Assembly: GCA_012960245.1 (NCBI GenBank)
Contig: DUBO01000008.1
Span: forward strand, 1 to 38,249
Length of the DNA: 38,249 bases
Reading direction: 5' to 3'
Source of the DNA: Candidatus Binatota bacterium
GTDB lineage: Bacteria; Desulfobacterota; Binatia; UBA1149
The position numbers and the translations under genes were made by a program. Positions 16,873 through 24,703 of this stretch are shown here, one piece after another. The notes beneath the pieces were generated by a model, which did no database searches, was not told where the DNA came from, and worked only from the letters and a program-made list of their open reading frames with translations. How positions within the stretch are numbered: the stretch's first letter is position 1; each line of letters begins with the position of its first letter.

Positions 16873-18213
16873 TTACTCGGCGACGGCCTGCTCCGCGGGA
16901 GATGCCTGTTCCGCGGGAGATGCCTGCTCCGCGGGAGATGCCTGCTCCGCGGGAGATGCCTGTTCCGCGGGAGATGCCTTCTTCGTGGGAGATGCCTTCG
17001 CTTTATCAGCTACCGGCTCGGCCGCATCGCTGGCTACGGAATCGTTACCATCGGCATCGTCGACTGCGGAGTCGCTGCTACCTGCGCCGCCTTCAAGCAC
17101 CGTCAGCTCGGGCGTGCCCGAATCTGCCAGGCCAAGCTCGCTGCGCAGGCCCAACTCTATGGCGTTGGAGATGTCGGGGTTTTCGCGCAGGAACTCGCAG
17201 ACGTTCTCGCGGCCCTGGCCGATACGGTCTTCACCGTAGGAGTACCAGGATCCGCTCTTCTCAACGAGGCCGAACTCAACACCGAGGTCGAGTATTTCAC
17301 CCTGGCGGTTGACGCCATGGCCGTAGAGTATGTCGAACTCGGCTTCACGAAAGGGCGGCGCGATTTTGTTCTTGACCACCCTCACCCTGGTACGGTTGCC
17401 CACCGACTGCTCACCCTGCTTGATGGCACCGATACGGCGTATGTCGAGCCTGACCGAGGAGTAGAACTTGAGCGCGTTGCCACCGGTGGTGGTCTCGGGG
17501 CTGCCGAACATTACGCCGATCTTCATGCGTATCTGGTTGATGAAAATCAGGATGGTGTTCGAACGGGAGATGGTTCCTGTGAGCTTGCGCAGGGCCTGCG
17601 ACATGAGGCGGGCCTGCAGGCCGACGTGGGAGTCGCCCATTTCGCCCTCTATCTCAGCCCGCGGCACAAGCGCGGCCACCGAGTCGACCACCAGCACGTC
17701 CACCGCGCCGCTGCGGATAAGCGTGTCGGTTATTTCGAGCGCCTGTTCGCCATTGTCGGGCTGGGAAATAAGCAGGTCAGTAGTGCTCACGCCCAGCTTG
17801 CGGGCGTAAGACACGTCGAGCGCGTGCTCGGCGTCGATGAAGGCCGCAACCCCACCGGTCTTCTGCACCTCGGCTACTGCGTGCAGGGCCAGGGTGGTCT
17901 TGCCCGACGACTCGGGGCCGTAGACCTCGATGATGCGACCACGCGGCAGGCCACCCACGCCCAGGGCGACGTCCAGGCCCAGCGAACCCGACGACACCGT
18001 GTCGATGTCGCGCGAAGTGTTGTCGTCGCCCAGCCTCATGACCGAGCCCTTGCCGAACTGCTTGTCGATCTGGTCGAGTGCCAACTCGAGCGCCTTGTCG
18101 CGCTCGGCTCCCTCGGGCCGCTTACCGTCGGCCGACATCGGAAACCCACTCTTACTGCTCTTGTCCGTGGACTTAGCGCCCTTGCCCTTCGCATTTCTTA
18201 TCTGCCTCGCCAT
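16873..18213 (-). CDS. recA: RecA recombinase with long repeat-bearing C-terminal tail
   Basis: A 446-aa protein, against about 350 in most bacteria. The core is standard: Walker A GPESSGKT at 99-106, [11 protein letters not shown], the L1/L2 region around [24 protein letters not shown], and [14 protein letters not shown]. RecA drives strand exchange and activates LexA self-cleavage. The additions are a basic N-terminal leader of about 35 residues ([15 protein letters not shown]) and a C-terminal tail of about 90 residues ending in five SPAEQA hexapeptides. The ATG at 18211-18213 has an AGGAGG ribosome site about 8 nt upstream. It is flanked by cinA upstream and recX downstream, and the unit is probably SOS-controlled through the box at 19692. 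Confidence 0.97.
   Translation of the reverse strand: MARQIRNAKGKGAKSTDKSSKSGFPMSADGKRPEGAERDKALELALDQIDKQFGKGSVMRLGDDNTSRDIDTVSSGSLGLDVALGVGGLPRGRIIEVYGPESSGKTTLALHAVAEVQKTGGVAAFIDAEHALDVSYARKLGVSTTDLLISQPDNGEQALEITDTLIRSGAVDVLVVDSVAALVPRAEIEGEMGDSHVGLQARLMSQALRKLTGTISRSNTILIFINQIRMKIGVMFGSPETTTGGNALKFYSSVRLDIRRIGAIKQGEQSVGNRTRVRVVKNKIAPPFREAEFDILYGHGVNRQGEILDLGVEFGLVEKSGSWYSYGEDRIGQGRENVCEFLRENPDISNAIELGLRSELGLADSGTPELTVLEGGAGSSDSAVDDADGNDSVASDAAEPVADKAKASPTKKASPAEQASPAEQASPAEQASPAEQASPAEQAVAE
16887..16994 (-). repeat. recA: 18-bp tandem repeats in the recA 3' end
   Basis: Five copies of an 18-bp unit (plus strand CCTGCTCCGCGGGAGATG, with one C/T position varying) run from 16887 to 16976, followed by a degenerate sixth copy to 16994. 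They encode SPAEQA hexapeptides in RecA. The unit length keeps the frame, so copy number can vary without breaking recA. The recX frame also runs through the repeats. Confidence 0.95.
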
Positions 18214-18231
18214 CTTTCTTTCCTCCTCACT

Positions 18232-18245
18232 GGCCCTCGCGGGCC
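18232..18245 (-). promoter_or_regulatory. hairpin with GNRA-type loop just 5' of recA
   Basis: In the cinA-recA gap the minus-strand RNA would read GGCCC GCGA GGGCC, a 5-bp GC stem closed by a GCGA tetraloop, ending a few bases before the AGGAGG site of recA. It could stabilise the recA message or modulate its translation. No U-tract follows, so it is not a terminator. The rest of the 86-bp gap (18214-18299) shows no second SOS-like box. Confidence 0.35.
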
Positions 18246-18299
18246 GTTGTTGTACCTTTCAGTTTCTACTACTCGATTTCCTGTTAATCCGCCGCGTAA

Positions 18300-19640
18300 T
18301 CATCCGCTACGCCGCACGCCAAATCCCGAACGCCAGGGCTCAAGGCCAAGCAGGTAACGCCTGGTCCAGTCCAGCGCGAGCTGGCTCGAAAGCACGCGAA
18401 TCCATTCGCGGTTGCCGCCCAGATTGTAAGTGCGGGCGCAGGCGCCGCCCTCCAGGTAAATGTCTTCCCCCGCAGAAACTTCGCCGCCGGAAAAAGCACC
18501 CTCGGAGAACAGATCGCCGGCCATGCCTATGCACACCGTACCCACCGGCTTGTCGTCGCTGCCCCCGCCCGGGCCGGCTATGCCGCTTACGGCCACTGCC
18601 AGGTCGGCGCCGCTCAATCGACGCGCGCCCAGGGCCATCTCGGCTACGGTCTCTTCGCTCACTGCTCCATACATTGCCAGGGTCACTCCGCTTACTCCCA
18701 GTACCTTTTCTTTAACACTCTGGCTGTAGGCGACAATCCCGCCCGTGTAATAATCTGAACAACCCGCGACATCGGTCAGCCTGCGACTGATCAATCCACC
18801 GGTGCACGATTCAGCAGTTCCAAGTGTAAGACCCCGGCGGCTCAAAAGCTGACCCACCTCCTGCTGCATGGTCGTGTCGCCCTCGGCGTAGACCGCGTCA
18901 CCCAGCCGACGGTGCACTTCTTTAGACAATTCGTCGAGCTCGCGCTCGGCGGCTTCGGGCTGCCCGGCCACCGACACGCGCACCGACAGGTCGGGAAAAC
19001 TGGCCCTGAAAGCCAGGCGCCCACGCGCGGGATCAATGGCGCCAAGCAGCGCCTCGTCCAGTGCCGACTCGCTCATGCCGAAGGTCTGAAAAGTGCGCGA
19101 CACAAAGCGCCGGTCGGCGTCGGCCTGCCCACGCAGCCACGGCAGCACCTGCTCTTCGAACATGGCTTTCATCTCGTGGGGAACGCCGGGCAGCACCACG
19201 CCCACGGCGCCGCCTTCGATGTCAAAACGATAGCCCGGCGCCGTTCCCCGCTGGTTGGGCAAGGGCACGGCGCCCTCGGGAAACATGGCCTGCTTGAGGT
19301 TGTTGTCGGGCATCGAACGGCCCACGCGATCAAAGAAACCCCTTATGGCGTCGGCCTGTTCCTCGTCGAGCAGCAACTTGCGGCCGGTAAAGCGAGCCAC
19401 GGTCTCAGTGGTAAGATCGTCTGCCGTGGGCCCCAGGCCGCCGGTAGAAATCACGACGTCTGCCATAGCCGCCTGCCAGGCCCAGCTTATGCGCTCGCTG
19501 TCATCGCCAACGGTGATAACCGAGACCACCTCTACACCCTCGGCCGACAGGCGGTCGGCCAGCCAGTTGGAGTTGGTATCGGTGGTGCGGCCGCTCGTGA
19601 GCTCGTCACCGGTGGAAATTATGGCAGCAGTTTTGATCAC
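18300..19640 (-). CDS. cinA: CinA-like nicotinamide-nucleotide amidohydrolase
   Basis: A 446-aa two-domain CinA. The N-terminal MoCF-like domain (IISTGDELTSGRTTDTNSNW, DVVISTGGLGPTADDLT) is joined to the C-terminal PncC deamidase domain (GTAESCTGGLISRRLTD, AVSGIAGPGGG). The family removes the amide of NMN and pyrophosphate forms during NAD recycling, and it is often transcribed with recA. The GTG at 19640 is the start; a 4-codon frame (ATG at 19651, stop overlapping the GTG) precedes it. Near the C-terminus about 30 extra residues (LFSEGAFSGGEVSAGEDIYL...) interrupt the usual end of the PncC domain. A likely LexA box lies 52-74 bp upstream. Confidence 0.93.
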   Translation of the reverse strand: MIKTAAIISTGDELTSGRTTDTNSNWLADRLSAEGVEVVSVITVGDDSERISWAWQAAMADVVISTGGLGPTADDLTTETVARFTGRKLLLDEEQADAIRGFFDRVGRSMPDNNLKQAMFPEGAVPLPNQRGTAPGYRFDIEGGAVGVVLPGVPHEMKAMFEEQVLPWLRGQADADRRFVSRTFQTFGMSESALDEALLGAIDPARGRLAFRASFPDLSVRVSVAGQPEAAERELDELSKEVHRRLGDAVYAEGDTTMQQEVGQLLSRRGLTLGTAESCTGGLISRRLTDVAGCSDYYTGGIVAYSQSVKEKVLGVSGVTLAMYGAVSEETVAEMALGARRLSGADLAVAVSGIAGPGGGSDDKPVGTVCIGMAGDLFSEGAFSGGEVSAGEDIYLEGGACARTYNLGGNREWIRVLSSQLALDWTRRYLLGLEPWRSGFGVRRSG

Positions 19641-19691
19641 GTTTCAGTCATGCAGGCCTGATCGCTAAGGCCCGACCTCTTTTGTAGCATA

Positions 19692-19714
19692 GATTTTCGC
19701 CCTTTGTTCGCCCC
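19692..19714 (-). promoter_or_regulatory. putative LexA (SOS) box upstream of cinA-recA-recX
   Basis: The plus strand reads GATTTTCGCCCTTTGTTCGC plus CCC. It matches the lexA upstream site (29555-29577) at 19 or more of 23 positions. The core is TTTC-N7-GTTC (19695-19709), two half-sites 11 bp apart as in the alphaproteobacterial GTTC-N7-GTTC SOS box. It lies between pgpA and the cinA start in a 90-bp gap, where a repressor would block transcription of cinA, recA and recX. Confidence 0.55.
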
Positions 19715-19730
19715 CACGTCATCAAATCTT

Positions 19731-20201
19731 CTAAGTGCCGGGAATCAAACCAAAAGCAAGAAACACGCGACAGGCGATGTTGGCGTAAACACCGGCCATG
19801 AGATCGTCGGCCACGATTCCAAGGCCTCCGGGCAAGCGCTCGGCCGGCCCACAGGGCCATGGCTTGGCTATGTCGGCGGCCCTGAAAAGCAGGAAGGCAA
19901 GCACGAATACCGGCAGGCTCGTGGGCAGAAAGGCCACGGCCACGAGAAAGCCCACTACCTCGTCAATAACCACGCGCGAGGGGTCTTTCTGGCCGAAGTC
20001 GCGGGCACACACACCCGCCGACCAGATGGCCACGGCCACGGCCGCCGCCAGTGCGAGCAGGTAGACGGGAACTGAGTATCCGGCCAGGGCGGCAAACAGC
20101 GGTGCCAGGGCCAGGCCAGGCAGGGTGCCGAAGGTGCCCGGGGCAACGGGCGCGTATCCGGTGCCCGCACCCGTGCCGAGAAATAGCGCCAGTCGTCTCA
20201 A
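19731..20201 (-). CDS. pgpA: phosphatidylglycerophosphatase A
   Basis: A 156-aa inner-membrane phosphatase that converts phosphatidylglycerol phosphate to phosphatidylglycerol. Family motifs: GTGAGTGYAPVAPGTFGTLPG at the N-terminus, VVIDEVVGFLVAV in the middle, and LFRAADIAKPWPCG...GGLGIVADDLMAGVYANI at the end. The start is the TTG at 20201, whose bases overlap the DUF4345 stop (TTGA), giving the normal PgpA length; a frame open to 20663 is a shadow of the upstream gene. About four hydrophobic segments are visible. It is followed by the gap holding the SOS-like box. Confidence 0.92.
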   Translation of the reverse strand: MRRLALFLGTGAGTGYAPVAPGTFGTLPGLALAPLFAALAGYSVPVYLLALAAAVAVAIWSAGVCARDFGQKDPSRVVIDEVVGFLVAVAFLPTSLPVFVLAFLLFRAADIAKPWPCGPAERLPGGLGIVADDLMAGVYANIACRVFLAFGLIPGT

Positions 20202-20590
20202 GCAGTCTGCTTCCAGCCCAACAGCCCGTAGACACCGGCCAGGCCCAGCTCGAGGCCCAGGTTGAGCCAGCCCATCAACCCCGAGGGCTCGGGAGCGGTG
20301 ACCAGCATGACCAGCAGGCGGCCAGCGGCAACGCCCAGCCAGAGTATGGCGAGCACACCCATCACTGCGGCCCGGTCGGCAAAAGATTCGCGCATGGCGT
20401 AGAGGGCCACACCACCCATTGCCACCATCATGCCGCCGTAAAGCGCGCCGATTTCGCCCCAGCCGTCGCCCTGCCCCGGCATGACGGTCAGGTTGGCGAG
20501 ATCGGCCACGGCCTCGGGCAAGGCCAGCGCAAACAGGCCGAACCCGACCAGCACAGCGCTCACTATCCTCAATACGCGAGTTGCTTCCAT
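20198..20590 (-). CDS. DUF4345-like four-helix membrane protein
   Basis: A 130-aa protein with four predicted membrane helices (about residues 7-29, 44-66, 74-97 and 104-126). The helix 2/3 pattern ALYGGMMVAMGGVALYA...LGVAAGRLLVML fits DUF4345, a family of unknown function. The ATG at 20588-20590 has a GGAG site upstream. The stop overlaps the pgpA start by 4 bp, so the two are coupled and this protein may have a membrane-lipid role. Family assignment is moderate. Confidence 0.75.
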   Translation of the reverse strand: MEATRVLRIVSAVLVGFGLFALALPEAVADLANLTVMPGQGDGWGEIGALYGGMMVAMGGVALYAMRESFADRAAVMGVLAILWLGVAAGRLLVMLVTAPEPSGLMGWLNLGLELGLAGVYGLLGWKQTA

Positions 20591-20615
20591 GCTTACTCCT
20601 CGAGGCGCCGGGCAT

Positions 20616-20656
20616 AAAAAAGCGCCACCTGCAGAGACTATTAGCGCAGGAGGCGC
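20616..20656 (-). terminator. intrinsic terminator of the FG-GAP gene
   Basis: On the minus strand an 11-bp stem (arms at 20646-20656 and 20622-20632, one A-A mismatch, 13-nt loop) is followed directly by six T (20616-20621). It begins 29 bp after the FG-GAP stop at 20685 and separates that gene from the DUF4345-pgpA pair. Confidence 0.85.
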
Positions 20657-20684
20657 ACGGCAAGCGAATTGTGTGCGATAGCGG

Positions 20685-23138
20685 TTACTTCAGCGGCCAG
20701 GAGCCCATGACCACCATGGCCAGCGGGCCCGATGAAGACGGCCCGTAGGGCAGCAGGCGGCGCCAAGCCGAGACCGGACTGCCGTCGAGTTCGTAGGCCC
20801 GGATCTCTGCGGGGTGACCCGCCCCGGGTGCCACCAGTATCTCGTCTGAGCCGTCGGCGTCAATGTCAACCAACGTAACGGTACCACCGGTAGTGTAGCC
20901 GGCATCAAAGGCGTAAAAGCTCACCGGCAAGCCGGAAAGCGGGTCGAGATAAACGCTGCCGTCTCCGTTCCAGGCCTTGACCCAGGGCCTTCCCACCGCG
21001 GGCACAGTGACGATCTCATCGCTGCCGTCACCATCTAGGTCGCCGCGGGCGATAGCCAGACCGTTGTAGTCCGGAGCCGGGTAGGCGAGCCACTCGCGCA
21101 CCTGTGTACCGTCGGCCTCAAACACCCTGACCAACGACAGACCGCGCGCCGGCCCGATCACTATTTCTTGGCCGGGGCTTGAAGATACGTCGGCCACCAC
21201 GGCCACCCCGCCGTTGGCGTCGACATCGAGGCCGAAGAAGGAGTCGCCGTTGCTGAAGGCAAAAAACATCCCCGAGTTGAGCCAGGAGAGTTGGCCTTCC
21301 AGGCTCATATCAATGACGGTGTGCGTGTAGACCCTGACATCGCCCTGGTTGGAGTCGGACTGTATCATCAGCAGCTCATCCCAGCCGGTGCCGTCGACGT
21401 TGCCCGCCGCCAGGTTCACACCCCCGCCCATACCCGCATAGTCAGCCGACAAGACAGCCACCTTCTTGCGCCTGCGAATGGCGTCGTAGAGTTCGACCCT
21501 GCGGTCGCCGCTGTCGTGTCCCGCGGCCACGGCGATCATGGGAGGGGTCTGCCAGATTGAATCGTTGGGCGCGAGCGTGGCCAACGCGAGGTCGCCCGTC
21601 ACGCTGCCCCTGAGTACGTTGGCGCGCAGACCGCGTCGGCGACCGACCGTGTTGCGACACTGAAGGCCCGCGCCACGACCGCCCTGCCAGCCCGCCACGA
21701 ATATCCTCGTGCGCGGCCCACGGCCGGTGGCAACGCGCCATATCTCGCTGCCGTCAACGCCCGACAACACCACCGCCCTGCCACCACCCCTGCGGCCGCG
21801 GGGCGAGTCGCCGGGACTGCCGACCACGAGATCGTTGACACCATCGTTGTTAAAATCTTCGGCGCCGGACAGGGCCTGCCCGTAGCGCTCCTTGATGCGC
21901 GTACCCTCTTTGCTCCACAGCACCGAACCGTCGGCGCCCGAAAAAACATAAACGATCCCAGCCGACGCGTTTCCGCCCACCAGTTTCTCGGGTGCAGACA
22001 CGGCCAGGTCGGCCACGCCATCGCTGTTGACATCGCCCAGGTCGGCCAGTGCCTTGCCGAACGACGCGCCTACCACTGCCACCGGCTCGGTGAGTTGCCT
22101 GACCAGGGGACCGGTGGAGGAGTAGAGCCTCACGGCGCCGGCCTTGTTCAAGCCGCCTATGTCGGCGCCCGGCACACCAACTGCAAAGTCGACCACGGTA
22201 TCGCCGTCGAGATCGCCGGTTACCTGCACCGCCTTGCCTGTGTTTTCGTCGCCGGTGCTGCCATCGAGCTCGAGTATGACGCTTGCAAAGTTGGCTCCCG
22301 AAAGAACCCGTAACATGCCCGCGTCGAGCGCCAGCCCCACGTCGGCCAGGTGCGCACCAACTATTACGTCAGCCACCCCGTCACCGTTCATGTCGCCTGC
22401 GGCTCGCGCCGATATCGCGCTGCCCCAGCGGTCCCACTGGGCCAGCCCCCAGGCACTGTCCACCACCGCGCCGGTTGCCACCGAGAGCAGGTGCAGGGCA
22501 CCGGTTTTTTCCTGGGCTATGTCCTTTGCCAACGGCGCGCCAACGAGTAGGTCGGCCAGTCCGTCGCCGGTGAGATCGGGCGTGGCCTCGATCACGCTGC
22601 CAAGCCCGGCATTCGTAGAAGAACCCTCGAGCACAAAAAGCTCACTGCCCGAGCTCGAATAAATCGTCACCTTGCCGGCACCCGACCAACTGCCACCAGC
22701 CGGCTTGGCCACGTCCCAGCCTCCCGAGCCTACGGCTAACTCGGCAGCGCCATCGCCGTCTATGTCGTCTATGAAGGCAACGGCTTCTCCCAGGTGTTGG
22801 CCGTCCTGGCTGCCGTTAACCCTGAACACCACCCGGCCCGTGCTTCCCGAGTAAATCCTCAGGCCACCGGCGTCTACGGTGCCCGTCGATCGCTTGTCCC
22901 TGCAAGGCAGTCCGACGGCGATGTCGGCAACGCCGTCGCCGTCAAAGTCACCGCTAGCCGCCACTGCGTGGCCTGCCCTGTCGCCCTCGTAGTTGCTTTC
23001 CTGGCACCTGGTCGATGCCGAGAACGCCGGGCTCGGCGCCAACGCCAGCCCCGCGATCAGCAGCCCGCTGAGCACCACCGCGTAGAGCGCAGACCCTGGC
23101 ACAGGCTGCAAAAATTCTGCTCGCACTCTTACGGACAT
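20685..23138 (-). CDS. secreted FG-GAP / integrin-alpha-like beta-propeller protein
   Basis: An 817-aa protein with a signal peptide (hydrophobic run at about 19-40, cleavage near AFSAS). The first 480 residues carry about seven FG-GAP repeats, each with a calcium-type loop followed by AVG or VG: DFDGDGVADIAVG, DIDGDGAAELAVG, DLTGDGLADLLVG, DMNGDGVADVIVG, DLDGDTVVDFAVG, DVNSDGVADLAVS, DFNNDGVNDLVVG. Seven is the number in an integrin-type propeller. A second set follows in the C-terminal half (DLDGDGSDEIVTV, DIDADGSDEILVA). Such proteins are secreted or surface-bound with unknown ligands. Its ATG overlaps the end of the upstream propeller/dockerin gene by 10 bp, so they form an operon. A good terminator follows. 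Confidence 0.88.
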   Translation of the reverse strand: MSVRVRAEFLQPVPGSALYAVVLSGLLIAGLALAPSPAFSASTRCQESNYEGDRAGHAVAASGDFDGDGVADIAVGLPCRDKRSTGTVDAGGLRIYSGSTGRVVFRVNGSQDGQHLGEAVAFIDDIDGDGAAELAVGSGGWDVAKPAGGSWSGAGKVTIYSSSGSELFVLEGSSTNAGLGSVIEATPDLTGDGLADLLVGAPLAKDIAQEKTGALHLLSVATGAVVDSAWGLAQWDRWGSAISARAAGDMNGDGVADVIVGAHLADVGLALDAGMLRVLSGANFASVILELDGSTGDENTGKAVQVTGDLDGDTVVDFAVGVPGADIGGLNKAGAVRLYSSTGPLVRQLTEPVAVVGASFGKALADLGDVNSDGVADLAVSAPEKLVGGNASAGIVYVFSGADGSVLWSKEGTRIKERYGQALSGAEDFNNDGVNDLVVGSPGDSPRGRRGGGRAVVLSGVDGSEIWRVATGRGPRTRIFVAGWQGGRGAGLQCRNTVGRRRGLRANVLRGSVTGDLALATLAPNDSIWQTPPMIAVAAGHDSGDRRVELYDAIRRRKKVAVLSADYAGMGGGVNLAAGNVDGTGWDELLMIQSDSNQGDVRVYTHTVIDMSLEGQLSWLNSGMFFAFSNGDSFFGLDVDANGGVAVVADVSSSPGQEIVIGPARGLSLVRVFEADGTQVREWLAYPAPDYNGLAIARGDLDGDGSDEIVTVPAVGRPWVKAWNGDGSVYLDPLSGLPVSFYAFDAGYTTGGTVTLVDIDADGSDEILVAPGAGHPAEIRAYELDGSPVSAWRRLLPYGPSSSGPLAMVVMGSWPLK

Positions 23139-24562
23139 GTCAGCCCCACCGAGAGGTCACCCACGGCCGTGCGCAGGATAGCAAGCGCGTCAGAAGCCAT
23201 TACCGCCCCGCTCGAGTCGACGTCGCACTCGCAGGCCGGACACACGGTCGAACCTACCGCCGCCTGCAGGGCCAGCAGTGCGTCGCTGGCCGAGGGCAGC
23301 TGGGGTGCAACCGCGCCCGACTGGGGCGCGCCACAGCGGCAGGCACCAGCGTATGAAAAAATCTCTGCTGCGCCGTCGACCCCGTCGCAATCAGAAAGAA
23401 ACACGATGCTCGCGCCGTCATCGGAAATCGAGCCCTGCTCGGCATAGCAGGACTCGCCACCCGATACCCGGGCCACACCGCCGTCGGTGACGCGCAGCAC
23501 TTCCTGGCTCAAGGCAGCCGGCAACTCGGGCGCGCAGGCCCGGGTCCACACCAGCACCTGCCCGCTGCCGTCAACGGCCACATCGCTGTTGCTGCAGTAC
23601 TCGTCGTCATCGCTGAGCTGGGTGATAACGCCCGCCCCCGCGACAGAAAATATCTCGAGACTCTCGTCCTGGTTCTCGATCCCGTGACCGCAGTCGCTCT
23701 CGAAGGCCACCGTGGACGCGTTTCTACTCGGCACCGGGTGCTCGCTCACGCAGAACTCGTCGGGCCCCACCGTGAGTTGCACGACGTTGCCCGCGACATC
23801 GGAGCTGAATATCTCCACGGCGTTGTCGGGGTTGGAACCGGCCAGGTCGCAGTCGCTGTCAAACACCACCACAGTGCCCCAGTAGTCGATCGACGGGTGC
23901 AGGCTGGTGCACGCGCCCGAGCCGAGGTCGTCGCTCAGCTGAACGGTGCTCGAAGCAACCGGATCATGAAAAAACACTTCGACGCTCGCGTCGCCGTTGC
24001 GCCCCGACATTGAACTGTCCAGGTCGCAATCGCTTTCGAAAACCACGCCGTTGCCCTGTCCATCGACCGATGGCGCCAGGCTGTTGCAATCACTGCCGCT
24101 GGTGAGTTGTTCGATCACCGGGGAAGACGGCACAGGCGAGACCCTGAAGATTTCGAAACTGCCATCGGGGTTGGCGCCCGTATGGTCGCAGTCGCTTTCG
24201 AAGAACACCCAGACCGTGTTGGCCCCACTCACGGCTGAACCGTTGCTGCAGCCCGAAGACACGGTGAGCTGCTCGAGCAGGCCGGTGTCCGAAACAATCA
24301 TTATCTCGCGGTTTTCGTCGCCGTTGAGGCCCTCCGGGTCGCCGCTGCCGACAAACACGGCCATGCTGCCCGAACCCGCGGTGGCTGGGTCGGAAACAGA
24401 GTCGGGCGTAGCAAACGAGCTCAGCTGGTACATCGCTGCCAGTGCCGGTCCAGCCCCCGAAAGCACGCAGGCCGACGCCCAGGCGAGCGCGCACAGCGCC
24501 GCCTTGCAGGTGCGTCCCGGGCCGCGGCCGCGGGTCGGCTTCCTGTCATACTCAGTGACCAT
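23129..24562 (-). CDS. secreted beta-propeller-like protein with dockerin-like C-terminus
   Basis: About 477 aa from the ATG at 24560-24562. The N-terminus is basic (RKPTRGRGPGRTCK) followed by a hydrophobic signal segment ending near LAAMYQ. The body holds about seven repeats of a TolB/PD40-like pattern, each with a F-x-SDCD motif (VFFESDCDHTGANPDGSFEIF, VVFDSDCDLAGSNPDNAVEIF and similar). The C-terminus has two dockerin-like half-repeats: ASDALLALQAAVGS and CDVDSSGAVMASDALAILRTAVG. Dockerins bind cohesins, but none is visible here, so the tail may be a cell-surface or sorting module. It precedes and overlaps the FG-GAP gene. A frame to 24682 adds an unlikely leader. Confidence 0.8.
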   Translation of the reverse strand: MVTEYDRKPTRGRGPGRTCKAALCALAWASACVLSGAGPALAAMYQLSSFATPDSVSDPATAGSGSMAVFVGSGDPEGLNGDENREIMIVSDTGLLEQLTVSSGCSNGSAVSGANTVWVFFESDCDHTGANPDGSFEIFRVSPVPSSPVIEQLTSGSDCNSLAPSVDGQGNGVVFESDCDLDSSMSGRNGDASVEVFFHDPVASSTVQLSDDLGSGACTSLHPSIDYWGTVVVFDSDCDLAGSNPDNAVEIFSSDVAGNVVQLTVGPDEFCVSEHPVPSRNASTVAFESDCGHGIENQDESLEIFSVAGAGVITQLSDDDEYCSNSDVAVDGSGQVLVWTRACAPELPAALSQEVLRVTDGGVARVSGGESCYAEQGSISDDGASIVFLSDCDGVDGAAEIFSYAGACRCGAPQSGAVAPQLPSASDALLALQAAVGSTVCPACECDVDSSGAVMASDALAILRTAVGDLSVGLTCP

Positions 24563-24644
24563 CAAACGTGGATACCCACTAATAATGCTACAGAGCGCGC
24601 GGTCCCGCTGTCTACCAACAAACGTGCCCAGCAGCGCATTCAGT

Positions 24645-24670
24645 GCCTTGACCACAAGGCAAACGCCTTG
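24645..24670. promoter_or_regulatory. three alternating GCCTTG/CAAGGC half-sites, 10 bp apart
   Basis: GCCTTG (24645-24650), CAAGGC (24655-24660) and GCCTTG (24665-24670) are each separated by 4 bp. As DNA this is a row of alternating half-sites with one-helical-turn spacing. As RNA the central arm could pair with either neighbour, giving two exclusive hairpins. It ends 33 bp before the cysQ-like ATG, in the divergent gap shared with the dockerin-tailed gene. Confidence 0.4.
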
Positions 24671-24703
24671 CTGCCGGCGCATTCACGTTGTAAACCGGCA
24701 GGC

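Noticed and set aside
16887-16994. 18-bp repeats considered as a CRISPR-like or intergenic array
   Set aside because: They are directly adjacent without spacers and encode SPAEQA in frame within RecA.
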